Assembly: GCA_902476645.1 (NCBI GenBank)
Contig: CABSEG010000079.1
Span: forward strand, 1-13,171
Origin: an uncultured Lachnospiraceae bacterium
GTDB taxonomy: Bacteria > Bacillota > Clostridia > Lachnospirales > Lachnospiraceae
Reading direction: 5' to 3'
Length of the DNA stretch: 13,171 nucleotides
Both the position numbers and the translations under genes were made by a program. The notes beneath the pieces were generated by a model. It was not told the origin of the DNA. It did no database searches and saw nothing but the letters and a program-made list of their open reading frames with translations. This document shows positions 1 through 7,096 of this stretch, in pieces. Each line of letters starts with the position of its first letter. Within the stretch, counting starts at the first letter, position 1.

Positions 1-706
1 TCGTACCTTCGCTGCCATACCCCGTATCCCCCATGTAGCCCAACAGTTCCCCTGCCCGCACAATGTCTTTTTCCTCCAGTCCCTGGGCATAGGAATCCAG
101 GTGGGCATAGTAAAAGTACGCGCCTCCGGGGCTACGGATGCCGATTCGCCATCCCCCCTGAGGAAGCCACCCCATCTTCTCCACAACACCGTCTGTCATA
201 CTGTAAACCGGATAATAACCGGCTCTGTTTTTAGGAGGCATCAGATCCGTTCCCTCATGGCCACGCTTTCCTCCAAAGGTTCGCTCAGCCATCCAGGAAT
301 TTTCATACCGTACTTCATCGGAAACGGGAAAATACTTTACGTCATCCCATACGGCCTGATAAGCCTCTTGGAGAATTGCAAACTGGGCGGGACGGATCTG
401 CTCATAGTATCCCTTCCATGTTTGAAACGTATCCTCATCCAGATTCTCATCTCCTTTTAAGGTGTAGCCATACCTGGGCATCCAGACAGACAGCAACTCT
501 CCCATAGAACATCCGGTTTCCTGTTTTTGCTGCAGCAGCTTTTCCAAAGCCGATTTTGACAACTCCTGCCTTCGAAATCCGGAGGATTCCGTATCCCATT
601 TTTTCAGGTTGCGGATCTTTCCCTGAAGCCTTAGGGAGCCCGTCAGACTGCTGATGGAAAAGGCCAAAAGCAACACGTAAGCCAAAAGCCAAAATTGTCG
701 TTTCAT
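1..706 (-). CDS. Membrane-anchored M23 (LytM-type) peptidase, partial
   Basis: The gene starts at ATG 706 and stays open to the left edge, so 235 residues are visible and the C-terminus lies outside the window. Residues 5-24 form one hydrophobic segment without a lipobox, so the product is probably a single-pass protein with its domain outside the membrane. After a charged linker (about 25-125) the M23 domain begins: GHEGTD places the zinc ligands H150 and D154, and YYAHLDSY carries H202. GYMGDTGYGSEGT follows, just before where the family's final HLH motif should lie. The M23 family cleaves peptidoglycan stem or cross-link peptides. The start has a weak Shine-Dalgarno (AGGATGG, about 7 bp upstream). 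The gene is divergent from the sporulation gene ylbJ, so a role in spore-envelope remodelling is possible but is inference. The zinc ligands visible so far are intact. Confidence 0.85.
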   Translation of the reverse strand, partial: MKRQFWLLAYVLLLAFSISSLTGSLRLQGKIRNLKKWDTESSGFRRQELSKSALEKLLQQKQETGCSMGELLSVWMPRYGYTLKGDENLDEDTFQTWKGYYEQIRPAQFAILQEAYQAVWDDVKYFPVSDEVRYENSWMAERTFGGKRGHEGTDLMPPKNRAGYYPVYSMTDGVVEKMGWLPQGGWRIGIRSPGGAYFYYAHLDSYAQGLEEKDIVRAGELLGYMGDTGYGSEGT

Positions 707-734
707 AGCGCCATCCTGTGCTACTATCTTAATA

Positions 735-762
735 ACTATATGCTGTTTTTTTCAAAATAGAA
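735..762 (-). promoter_or_regulatory. Possible sigma-E-type promoter of the M23 peptidase gene
   Basis: Read on the minus strand, CATATAGT (735-742) matches the Bacillus sigma-E -10 consensus CATACAMT at six or seven of eight positions. TTCTATT lies 13 bp upstream (756-762) and is a partial match to the -35 consensus KMATATT. Initiation would fall about 20 bases before the ATG at 706. The region is AT-rich, so chance matches are likely, and no good sigma-A promoter competes with it. Tentative. Confidence 0.25.
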
Positions 763-793
763 CAAAAAAATCACCCTCTTTTTTATCAAATCT

Positions 794-813
794 TGTTCTA
801 AAAGAACATGTTC
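794..813. repeat. Nested palindromes, candidate operator
   Basis: Two inverted repeats share an arm. TGTTCT-AAA-AGAACA occupies 794-808, and GAACATGTTC (804-813) is a perfect 10-bp palindrome. A further GAAC-containing sequence (TAGAACAAA) lies at 758-766. The block sits midway between the divergent M23 gene and ylbJ, where a shared regulator could bind. The spacing does not fit the Gram-positive LexA box (GAAC-N4-GTTC). The bound protein, if any, is unknown. Confidence 0.4.
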
Positions 814-834
814 CAGAGTTGGCGCTCATAGACT
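806..834 (+). promoter_or_regulatory. Possible sigma-E-type promoter of ylbJ
   Basis: ACATGTT (806-812), 14 bp, then CATAGACT (827-834). The second element matches the sigma-E -10 consensus CATACAMT at seven of eight positions, and the first matches the -35 consensus KMATATT at about five of seven. Transcription would start near 842, about 20 bases before the ylbJ ATG. In B. subtilis ylbJ belongs to the mother-cell sigma-E regulon, which makes this reading reasonable. The -35 element overlaps the palindromes at 794-813. Confidence 0.4.
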
Positions 835-861
835 GGTAGAAAAGCTTCTTCGGAGTAAGTT

Positions 862-1797
862 ATGAAAAAATCCCTGCCCTATCTGGCGCTTTTATGTCTG
901 TTTTTTTATCTACTGTCCTTTCCTTCCCAGGCCCTGCTCTCCTCCCGTTCCGGGCTTGCCCTTTGGTTCCAGGTATTGTTGCCCACTCTGCTGCCATTTT
1001 TGATTCTCTCCAACATTCTGATTCAGGCAAATTTGATCCCCAAACTCACCGGATGGATCTCACCTGTATTTCGCAGGCTTCTGGGCATCAGCTCTTCGGG
1101 CACCTATGCCCTGATCGCCGGCTTTCTCTGCGGTTATCCAGTGGGCGCTAAGATTCTGGCACAGCTTAAGGTAGCCGGACAAATCCCGGATCCAGAGGCT
1201 AAGTATCTGCTCTCTTTTTGTAACAATGCCAGTCCAGCCTTTCTGATTACTTTTTTGGCATCCGAGCAGTTAAAACGCCCGGAGCTAGCTGTTCCCACGC
1301 TGCTTCTGGTCTATGGAGCCCCGCTTTTGTACGGGATTCTGAAAAACCCTTCCTTTCGCCGGGAGATGAAGCGGGATGGGGCAAGACTGTTCGTCGTAAA
1401 AAAGGCACCTACCGTCCAAATCCATTTTGGACTGATAGATGCCTGTATTATGGACGCGGTCATCACCATCACAAAGCTGGGTGCCTATATCATTCTCTTT
1501 TCCATCCTGGCCGGAATGATTCAAGCCCTGCCCATGCTCCCGGAAGGCGCAAAATCCATCCTTATCGGCGTAACCGAAATCACAAACGGAATCGCCTACA
1601 TTGCTGAAAAATATCCGCTTTCCATCAGTTTTCCGCTCCTGATGTTTTTAACAACCTTTGGAGGACTCTCCTCCCTGGCCCAGACGGAAAGCGTGACAAA
1701 CCAGGCGCGTTTTCCCATGCGCCCTTATCTGAACGCAAAAATACTTTCCGCTTTTTTGTCTGGCGGGGGCGCGCTCTTATTTAGCCTTCTATTTTAA
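862..1797 (+). CDS. ylbJ: YlbJ-type sporulation integral membrane protein
   Basis: This is a 311-residue polytopic membrane protein, hydrophobic almost throughout, with about eight candidate membrane segments (first at about 5-25, last at about 295-311). GFLCGYPVGAK (about 87-97) and CNNASPAF (about 120-127) recall the nucleoside-recognition/Gate fold to which YlbJ belongs. In B. subtilis ylbJ is sigma-E dependent, is needed for normal spore cortex formation, and sits near ylbH (rsmD) and ylbI (coaD). Here the same genes are neighbours, but ylbJ faces the opposite way and converges on them. The start is supported by CGGAG about 7 bp upstream of ATG 862. The transported molecule is not evident. 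The length is somewhat shorter than the roughly 400 residues of the Bacillus protein. Confidence 0.85.
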   Translation: MKKSLPYLALLCLFFYLLSFPSQALLSSRSGLALWFQVLLPTLLPFLILSNILIQANLIPKLTGWISPVFRRLLGISSSGTYALIAGFLCGYPVGAKILAQLKVAGQIPDPEAKYLLSFCNNASPAFLITFLASEQLKRPELAVPTLLLVYGAPLLYGILKNPSFRREMKRDGARLFVVKKAPTVQIHFGLIDACIMDAVITITKLGAYIILFSILAGMIQALPMLPEGAKSILIGVTEITNGIAYIAEKYPLSISFPLLMFLTTFGGLSSLAQTESVTNQARFPMRPYLNAKILSAFLSGGGALLFSLLF

Positions 1798-1809
1798 CAG
1801 GGAAGCTCT

Positions 1810-2421
1810 TTACTCTGCATCCCCTTCCTCATAATCCTCCTGCTCCTGTGCAGACTTGCCGGAATAATTGGTAGCAGGTGCCGCCTGAGGAGACAGCTCT
1901 CTGCGGTTCTTGCTGACAATGTCATAGCAAGACTGAATAGAATTGATAAAATTGTTGTACTTGGTTCCTGCCGTATCAATGGTATGGCTCATAATCTTTT
2001 CCAGATTTTCCAGCATTTCATCGGTATACTGGAGAGCTCCCATACGGATATTGTTCGCGTCTGTAGTGGCATTGTCCAGGATCTCCTGAGCCTGAGCATT
2101 CGTCTTATCCAGCAGCTCGTTTGCCTGAGCATAAGCCTGCTGCATCACTTCGCTTTCCGTCACCATCTGCTGGGTCTGGGCCTTAGCGTCGGCAATCAGG
2201 GCATCGGCTTTTGCCTGGGCATCCGCCAGAATCGCATCCTTATTGCTGATAATCTTCTGATAACGCTTAATCTCGTCAGGAGTCTTCATTCTCAGTTCCC
2301 GCAATAACTCCTCCAGTTCTTCCTTATTCACCACGATCTTCGTGGAGGAAAGTGGCTGAAACTTACAATTATCTACATATTCTTCGATTTCTTCAATAAT
2401 CTGTTCAATTCTGCTGCTCAT
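1810..2421 (-). CDS. Alanine-rich coiled-coil protein (DivIVA/ATPase-subunit-like)
   Basis: This is a 203-residue soluble protein with no signal peptide or membrane segment. Residues about 5-17 and 33-60 are acidic/leucine helices. Residues about 60-135 are a long A/Q/D/N-rich coiled coil (ILADAQAKADALIADAKAQT), followed by a helical segment to about 170 and an acidic tail ending in EEGDAE. Such proteins are often labelled ATPase or V-type ATPase subunit H, but there is no Walker motif, so enzymatic activity is unlikely. A DivIVA-like or F0-b-like scaffold is the best structural analogy, not a proven function. The start lies 2 bp after the coaD stop codon, with a good AAGGAG Shine-Dalgarno inside the end of coaD, so the two are probably cotranscribed. 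The stop lies 12 bp from the convergent ylbJ stop. Confidence 0.75.
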   Translation of the reverse strand: MSSRIEQIIEEIEEYVDNCKFQPLSSTKIVVNKEELEELLRELRMKTPDEIKRYQKIISNKDAILADAQAKADALIADAKAQTQQMVTESEVMQQAYAQANELLDKTNAQAQEILDNATTDANNIRMGALQYTDEMLENLEKIMSHTIDTAGTKYNNFINSIQSCYDIVSKNRRELSPQAAPATNYSGKSAQEQEDYEEGDAE

Positions 2422-2423
2422 GA

Positions 2424-2921
2424 TTACCTCTCCTTACTGTGTTTTTCCATATATTTGTGGCGGATCTGCTCCACCACAACCTCGGGGACAAATTTCGAAA
2501 TATCCCCTCCGTATGCAGCCACCTCTTTTACAGTGGTTGAGCTTAAATACGCATACTCCAGACTCGTGGTCAGAAATATGGTGTCAATATTCGAATCCAT
2601 AATGCGATTGGTCTGTGCCATCTGCAATTCATACTCAAAATCCGTAATGGCCCTCAGCCCTCTCACAATGAACCTGGCGTTGCATCTCTTCACAAAATCC
2701 ACCGATAATCCCGAAAAAGATTCCACCGACACATTGCCAATGTCCTTGGTAACATCCTGTAATATCTTAACACGTTCTTCCACAGAAAACAACGGTGTTT
2801 TTGCATTGTTAATCAGAACTCCCACAATCAACTCGTCCACCAGTGCGGCCGAGCGCCGGATCACATCCAGGTGCCCGTTTGTCACCGGATCAAAGCTGCC
2901 TGGATATACGGCTCTTCTCAT
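2424..2921 (-). CDS. coaD: Phosphopantetheine adenylyltransferase
   Basis: CoaD transfers AMP from ATP to 4'-phosphopantetheine, giving dephospho-CoA, the penultimate step of coenzyme A synthesis in the cytoplasm. The 165-residue length is typical. The N-terminus AVYPGSFDPVTNGH carries the nucleotidyltransferase TxGH motif (T14-H17). IVRGLR (about 86-91) and YLSSTTVKE (about 125-133), the family's second ATP-binding signature, are intact. The start codon overlaps the rsmD stop as ATGA, indicating translational coupling. The rsmD-coaD pair is conserved in many Firmicutes. Nothing suggests loss of function. Confidence 0.97.
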   Translation of the reverse strand: MRRAVYPGSFDPVTNGHLDVIRRSAALVDELIVGVLINNAKTPLFSVEERVKILQDVTKDIGNVSVESFSGLSVDFVKRCNARFIVRGLRAITDFEYELQMAQTNRIMDSNIDTIFLTTSLEYAYLSSTTVKEVAAYGGDISKFVPEVVVEQIRHKYMEKHSKER

Positions 2922-3484
2922 CCTTTCTCTCCCCCTGTCCGCTGTAAAAACATGTGAACATTTGTCTTGTACTCTTTCCTTTTCTTTACGGTATAGGCCA
3001 ACTCCCTCAGATAGTCAAAGGAAGTGTCCAATGCTTCTTCCACAATAATCAAACTGTCCTCCGTCACCAGTGACGAATGCTCCAGGTATTCTAAAACCTT
3101 TCTCTCCAGCCCCTTTCCATAAGGGGGATCCAGAAACACGATCTGAAAGGGCCTTTGCCCCTCCAGCCTGCAAAGAGCACTCATAACATCCATATTCATC
3201 AAACTGGCGCTCTCTTCCAGCTTTGTAAATACCAGATTCTCCTGTATACATCGGGCAGCCCTCTTATTCTGTTCCACAAACACTGCATAATCCGCTCCTC
3301 TGCTTAAGGCCTCAATACCGATTCCTCCGCTCCCGGAAAACAAATCCAGAAACCGGATGCCCCAAAGCTGATCCTGCAACATATTAAACAAGGTCTCCTT
3401 GATCCTGTCCGTGGTCGGCCTAGTCTCCTGGCCCGGAACCGTTTTCAGGGGCAGCCTTCTTGCCTTTCCTGCGATTACTCTCAT
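2918..3484 (-). CDS. rsmD: 16S rRNA (guanine(966)-N(2))-methyltransferase RsmD
   Basis: RsmD methylates G966 (E. coli numbering) of 16S rRNA using S-adenosylmethionine. The 188-residue product begins MRVIAGKARR, typical of the family. RPTTDRIKETLFNML (about 22-36) is the conserved N-terminal substrate region, DLFSGSGGIGIEALSRGA (about 47-64) is SAM-binding motif I, and LDPPYGKG (about 118-125) is the catalytic DPPY motif of N6/N2 methyltransferases. It is the first gene of an operon with coaD and the coiled-coil gene. A near-consensus promoter lies just upstream. The Shine-Dalgarno is modest (AAGGGAT). Confidence 0.96.
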   Translation of the reverse strand: MRVIAGKARRLPLKTVPGQETRPTTDRIKETLFNMLQDQLWGIRFLDLFSGSGGIGIEALSRGADYAVFVEQNKRAARCIQENLVFTKLEESASLMNMDVMSALCRLEGQRPFQIVFLDPPYGKGLERKVLEYLEHSSLVTEDSLIIVEEALDTSFDYLRELAYTVKKRKEYKTNVHMFLQRTGGEKG

Positions 3485-3519
3485 GTGCGCTATCCCTTTT
3501 TCTTTTACAATTCGTAACT

Positions 3520-3549
3520 ATTATAGATGTTCGGTTGGCGGGCTGTCAA
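3520..3549 (-). promoter_or_regulatory. Sigma-A promoter of the rsmD-coaD operon
   Basis: On the minus strand TTGACA (3544-3549) is followed after 18 bp by TATAAT (3520-3525). Both hexamers are perfect consensus matches. The predicted start is about 30 bases before the rsmD ATG. It sits immediately downstream of the pst operon terminator, so this operon is insulated from the phosphate genes and probably constitutive. Confidence 0.85.
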
Positions 3550-3569
3550 TTCTTTTCTTTAGAATTTTC

Positions 3570-3610
3570 AAAAACAACACAAAAGAGGAAGGATTTTCGT
3601 TCCTTCCTCT
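3570..3610 (-). terminator. Rho-independent terminator of the pst-phoU operon
   Basis: Just after the phoU stop codon, arms at 3584-3593 and 3601-3610 form a perfect 10-bp stem (AGAGGAAGGA pairing with TCCTTCCTCT) with a 7-base loop. On the transcript a U-rich tract (UUUUGUGUUGUUUUU) follows. Confidence 0.93.
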
Positions 3611-3627
3611 CATACACTTAACTTTCG

Positions 3628-4290
3628 TTAGCAATTCATGTATTCCGCCAGATCTCCGGTGACAATGAAGTCCACCCACTCTGCAATATTTGTACAGTGA
3701 TCACCCATACGTTCCACATATTTCGTGATAAGCAAATAATCCACATAAGGTTTGATCAACTCTGGATGCTGTTCCATAGAGGCGCACAAATTTTGTTTTA
3801 TCTGTTCGAAATAATTGTCAATCACATCGTCATCCTTGATGATTTTGTCGATATCCTGAACCTCTTCATCCACAAAGGCGTTGATGGTCTTGCGCACCAT
3901 TCTGCGCATCTCCACAAACATATCCTTTAATCCTTCCGGAACCGGAACCACCGGTTCTTCTGCCAGATCAATAATATATTCCGACACATCTCCACAGTGA
4001 TCGGCGATTCGCTCTATATCGGAAATGATCCTCATAATCGAGGATACCCGGCGCAAATCCGTGGCAACTGGCGCCTGCTTTGCCATAATATTTATACAGC
4101 TTTGCTCAATTTCCCTTTCAAAATCATCAATGATATCATCCTGCTGGATAATATCCTTTGCCAGCTCCACATCCAGGCTATCCAAAGCCTGCATCACCTG
4201 AATGATCATCCGTTCCAGCTGGTTTCCCATATCCGCCACTCTGGTAGTCAAGTGCTCCAGCTCCGCCGTATATACTTTTCTTGTTGTCAT
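3628..4290 (-). CDS. phoU: Phosphate signalling regulator PhoU
   Basis: PhoU links the Pst transporter to the PhoR kinase and restrains Pho signalling and Pi uptake when phosphate is plentiful. The 220-residue protein has the usual two three-helix repeats, each with a metal-binding signature: DIERIADH (91-98) and YVERMGDH (191-198). The frame is open upstream to 4386, but that longer form would extend well into pstB. ATG 4290 gives a canonical N-terminus (TTRKVYTAELEHLTTRV), starts 19 bp after the pstB stop and has a GGGAG Shine-Dalgarno, so I chose it. It is the last gene of the pst operon. The protein probably acts at the inner face of the membrane on PstB and PhoR, as established for PhoU in other bacteria. 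Confidence 0.96.
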   Translation of the reverse strand: MTTRKVYTAELEHLTTRVADMGNQLERMIIQVMQALDSLDVELAKDIIQQDDIIDDFEREIEQSCINIMAKQAPVATDLRRVSSIMRIISDIERIADHCGDVSEYIIDLAEEPVVPVPEGLKDMFVEMRRMVRKTINAFVDEEVQDIDKIIKDDDVIDNYFEQIKQNLCASMEQHPELIKPYVDYLLITKYVERMGDHCTNIAEWVDFIVTGDLAEYMNC

Positions 4291-4309
4291 GCTCTTTCTC
4301 TCCCTTCCA

Positions 4310-5074
4310 TCAACCGAATCTTCCCGTAATATATTCCTCTGTCTTTTTTTCCTTTGGGTTATTGAAAATATCAATCGTATTTCCATATTCTATCACATCA
4401 CCGGTCAGGAAGAAAGCTGTTTTATCCGAAATTCGACTGGCCTGCTGCATGTTATGAGTCACAATAATAATGGTGTACTTTTCCTTCAGCTCCACAGCCA
4501 GATCTTCAATTTTCAAGGTTGAGATAGGATCCAATGCGCTGGTAGGCTCATCCATCAGGATTACCTCCGGTTCCACAGCCAGAGCTCTGGCGATACAAAT
4601 TCTTTGCTGCTGTCCTCCGGATACGCCCAGAGCGCTTTTTTTCAGTCTGTCTTTCACCTCATCCCAGATGGCTGCCTGCTTCAAACTTCGCTCAACGATC
4701 TCATCCAGCTGGGATTTCTTTTTGATTCCATGAATTCTGGGACCATAGGCCACATTATCGTAGATACTCATAGGAAAAGGATTCGGCTGCTGGAATACCA
4801 TCCCCACTCTGTGGCGTAGCTTGATCACATCAATGTCGCTATATATATCCACATCATCCAGATAGATCTTTCCTTCCACCCGGCATCCCTCCACCAAGTC
4901 ATTCATCCTGTTCATGGTCTTTAAAAAGGTGGATTTGCCACAGCCAGAAGGTCCGATAAAAGCCACGATCTCATTGCTGGGTATCTCCATGTTTATGTGG
5001 TTGAGCGCTTTAAAGTCCCCATAATAGAGGTTTAAATCCTCTACTCTGAATTTCGGTAATGCGTTGGTATCCAT
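4310..5074 (-). CDS. pstB: Phosphate ABC transporter ATP-binding protein PstB
   Basis: PstB is the ATPase that powers high-affinity phosphate import with PstS, PstC and PstA. The 254-residue length is typical. The complete nucleotide-binding set is present: Walker A GPSGCGKST (41-49), Q-loop around Q95 (FQQPNPFPMSIYDNV), ABC signature VSGGQQQR (151-158), Walker B VILMDEP with catalytic E176, the D-loop SALD (179-182), and the switch histidine H207 in VTHNM. QQPNPFPMSI is characteristic of PstB among ABC ATPases. The start lies 5 bp after the pstA stop, with GGAG about 11 bp upstream. Confidence 0.98.
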   Translation of the reverse strand: MDTNALPKFRVEDLNLYYGDFKALNHINMEIPSNEIVAFIGPSGCGKSTFLKTMNRMNDLVEGCRVEGKIYLDDVDIYSDIDVIKLRHRVGMVFQQPNPFPMSIYDNVAYGPRIHGIKKKSQLDEIVERSLKQAAIWDEVKDRLKKSALGVSGGQQQRICIARALAVEPEVILMDEPTSALDPISTLKIEDLAVELKEKYTIIIVTHNMQQASRISDKTAFFLTGDVIEYGNTIDIFNNPKEKKTEEYITGRFG

Positions 5075-5079
5075 AAGGC

Positions 5080-6165
5080 TTATGCTCCTTTTTTCCTCAA
5101 TAATTTATTTGTGACCAGCTTAGAAAGGAAGTTCAGGGCAATGATAATCACCAGCAGCACGATACCAATAGCACAGGCTGTGGTTAAATCATTTTCTTCC
5201 TTCATTAATGTATACATTTTAATCGTCAGGGTTGCGCCGCTGGCAGAATTTCCGAAAAGAGCTCCCGGAATCTGGGCCACGGTTCCTGCTGTCAAAAGCA
5301 ATGCCGCTGACTCGCCCACTATTCGTCCGATACTCAGCAAGACTGCCACCAAAATCCCGGGCAGGGCATTGGGAAGGACAATCTTCGTTACCGTCTGAAG
5401 TTTGGTAGCTCCCAGTCCCAGGGAAGACTCCCGATAGGTTCTGGGTATGGTTTTTAACGCTTCCTCTGTAGTGGTAATGATAGTGGGCAGCAAAATAATG
5501 CTTAAGGTAAGCGCGCCTGCCAATAGGGAATACTGAAATCCACAGACCCTCACAAAGAACAGAGAACCGAACAAACCATAGATGATAGATGGAATTCCCG
5601 CCAGGTTTTGAATCGCAAAATGAATCACAGACATTAATTTTCCAGGCTTTGCATATTCAATCAGATACACTGCGGAAAGAATACCAATGGGTGCCGCTAC
5701 CAGCAGGGACAAACCGATCATATAAAGGGTTGTCACCACCATAGGTACAATTCCTCCTCCGGGGCGCACCACTTTCAGGCGCATCTGGCCATTTTCCATA
5801 TCCTGGGCTGTCACCAATAGATCTCCTTTTTTCAGCCCGTAGTGATTTCCGGTCATATCCACGGCAGACTTTAATGCGGAATCCGAATCTATTTTTACGA
5901 TCTCAAGCTGCTTTTCTTCCGTAGCTTTCAGTGTCACTCCAAGTCCTGCCACCTCACCCGAACGCAATTCTCCCGCGTCCACGTCCGTCTGAACCAGCAC
6001 ATACGTGGTCTTATCCTCATAATCCCTGGTCAAAAAGTCCAGGCTGATACCAGGCAACCCCTTGACTACGATAAAACCAATAATCACCACCAAAATCAAT
6101 ACCGTAAACCCGGCAGAGCCGTAAATCAGCCCTTTTACAATGGAGTCCTTCGTCTTCCTGCTCAT
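5080..6165 (-). CDS. pstA: Phosphate ABC transporter permease PstA with extra extracytoplasmic domain
   Basis: PstA is one of the two membrane permeases of the Pst importer. At 361 residues it is longer than the usual 280-300. Residues about 13-35 are the first membrane helix. The conserved permease core resumes at about 137 (GGGIVPMVVTTLYMI) and holds the EAA cytoplasmic loop that contacts PstB (EEALKTIPRTYRESSLGLGATKLQTV). The extra length, about residues 49-135, lies between helices 1 and 2, on the outer face by the usual topology. It contains GLGV (74-77), YGLKKGDLLV (109-118) and LKVVRPG (130-136), reminiscent of a PDZ fold. The start overlaps the pstC stop (ATGA), indicating coupled translation. 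Confidence 0.96.
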   Translation of the reverse strand: MSRKTKDSIVKGLIYGSAGFTVLILVVIIGFIVVKGLPGISLDFLTRDYEDKTTYVLVQTDVDAGELRSGEVAGLGVTLKATEEKQLEIVKIDSDSALKSAVDMTGNHYGLKKGDLLVTAQDMENGQMRLKVVRPGGGIVPMVVTTLYMIGLSLLVAAPIGILSAVYLIEYAKPGKLMSVIHFAIQNLAGIPSIIYGLFGSLFFVRVCGFQYSLLAGALTLSIILLPTIITTTEEALKTIPRTYRESSLGLGATKLQTVTKIVLPNALPGILVAVLLSIGRIVGESAALLLTAGTVAQIPGALFGNSASGATLTIKMYTLMKEENDLTTACAIGIVLLVIIIALNFLSKLVTNKLLRKKGA

Positions 6166-7049
6166 GATTTTTCACCTGCCTTATGGGTAATTCGAATCAG
6201 TGTAATATTTACAATCATAATGAAGACGAAAAGAATGACACCTGTTGCAAACAGCATTTCCTGCTGTCTTCCAGATGAGTAACTCATCTCCATGGCAATG
6301 TTCGTCGTCAATGGACGGATCATAGACCAAATGCTGCTTGGCAGTCCCTGAGTGGGATTTCCGGCAATCATCATCCCTGCCATGGTCTCACCAATGGCTC
6401 TTCCGACTCCAAGCACTGCTGCCGAAAGAATACCAGACTTTGCCGCAGGCAATACAGCCTTAAAAATGGTCTGAATCTTGGACGCTCCCAGTCCCAGGGA
6501 AGCCTCCCGGTAGGATTTTGGAACCGCACGGATTGCGGCTTCAGACAGGGATACGATCGTGGGCAGAATCATGATGGTCAGAACAATGATAACTGCAAGC
6601 AGCGATTGTCCCTGTACCTGAGGGGAAATGGCCTTAATGATGGGAACCACAATACCAAGGCCGAAGGCTCCATACAGGACAGAAGGAATACCGGCCAATA
6701 ATTCTACGGCCGGTGTGATAATCTTCACAGCACCCTTAGGGGCAATTTCCGCAATAAAAACGGCTGTCAGCACCCCGATTGGGACTCCTATGAGGATAGC
6801 CCCCAGCGTGGAAAGTACGGAACCTACAATCATATAAAAGATTCCGTATACGTTCTCGCTGGGCGCCCACCGGATTCCGGAAATGAAATCCACAAAGCTG
6901 TAGGCATCTTCTCCGAAAAACGGATGTAATCCTTTGTAAAAGACAAACACAATAATTGCAATTACCGAAACCACTCCCACAAGTGCACAGATTAAAAAGA
7001 TCGTTTCCACAACTTTTTCTAATACATCTCTCTTTACGTTTCGGTTCAT
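6162..7049 (-). CDS. pstC: Phosphate ABC transporter permease PstC
   Basis: PstC pairs with PstA to form the phosphate channel in the membrane. The 295-residue protein has about six membrane helices, the first at about 15-38, and a short outer loop (about 40-70) before the permease core. VELLAGIPSVLYG (about 115-127) is a strong Pst permease signature. SEAAIRAVPKSYREASLGLGASKIQTI (about 169-195) is the EAA loop that docks on PstB, and VGRAIGETMAG (about 215-225) is also typical. It starts 47 bp after the pstS stop, with GAGGAAG as Shine-Dalgarno, and its stop overlaps the pstA start. No key residue seems missing. Confidence 0.97.
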   Translation of the reverse strand: MNRNVKRDVLEKVVETIFLICALVGVVSVIAIIVFVFYKGLHPFFGEDAYSFVDFISGIRWAPSENVYGIFYMIVGSVLSTLGAILIGVPIGVLTAVFIAEIAPKGAVKIITPAVELLAGIPSVLYGAFGLGIVVPIIKAISPQVQGQSLLAVIIVLTIMILPTIVSLSEAAIRAVPKSYREASLGLGASKIQTIFKAVLPAAKSGILSAAVLGVGRAIGETMAGMMIAGNPTQGLPSSIWSMIRPLTTNIAMEMSYSSGRQQEMLFATGVILFVFIMIVNITLIRITHKAGEKS

Positions 7050-7096
7050 ACGGTTTTCTTCCTCGTCTCTTCTTTTTTCTTTCCAGTGACTGTTCG

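Noticed and set aside
101..460. A 119-codon open frame on the plus strand at the left end
   Set aside because: It lies opposite the M23 peptidase frame, whose H150, D154 and H202 motif positions show that the minus strand is the coding one.
804..813. GAACATGTTC as a LexA (SOS) box
   Set aside because: The Gram-positive box needs four bases between GAAC and GTTC; here there are two, and neither neighbour is a DNA-repair gene.
2455..3048. A 197-codon open frame on the plus strand opposite coaD and rsmD
   Set aside because: The minus strand carries two complete, motif-bearing enzymes here. The plus-strand translation is low-complexity Ser/Thr-rich with no recognisable domain.
4291..4386. A 32-residue N-terminal extension of PhoU
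   Set aside because: It would overlap the end of pstB by 77 bases, has no PhoU homology that I recognise, and the internal ATG at 4290 gives a standard N-terminus.
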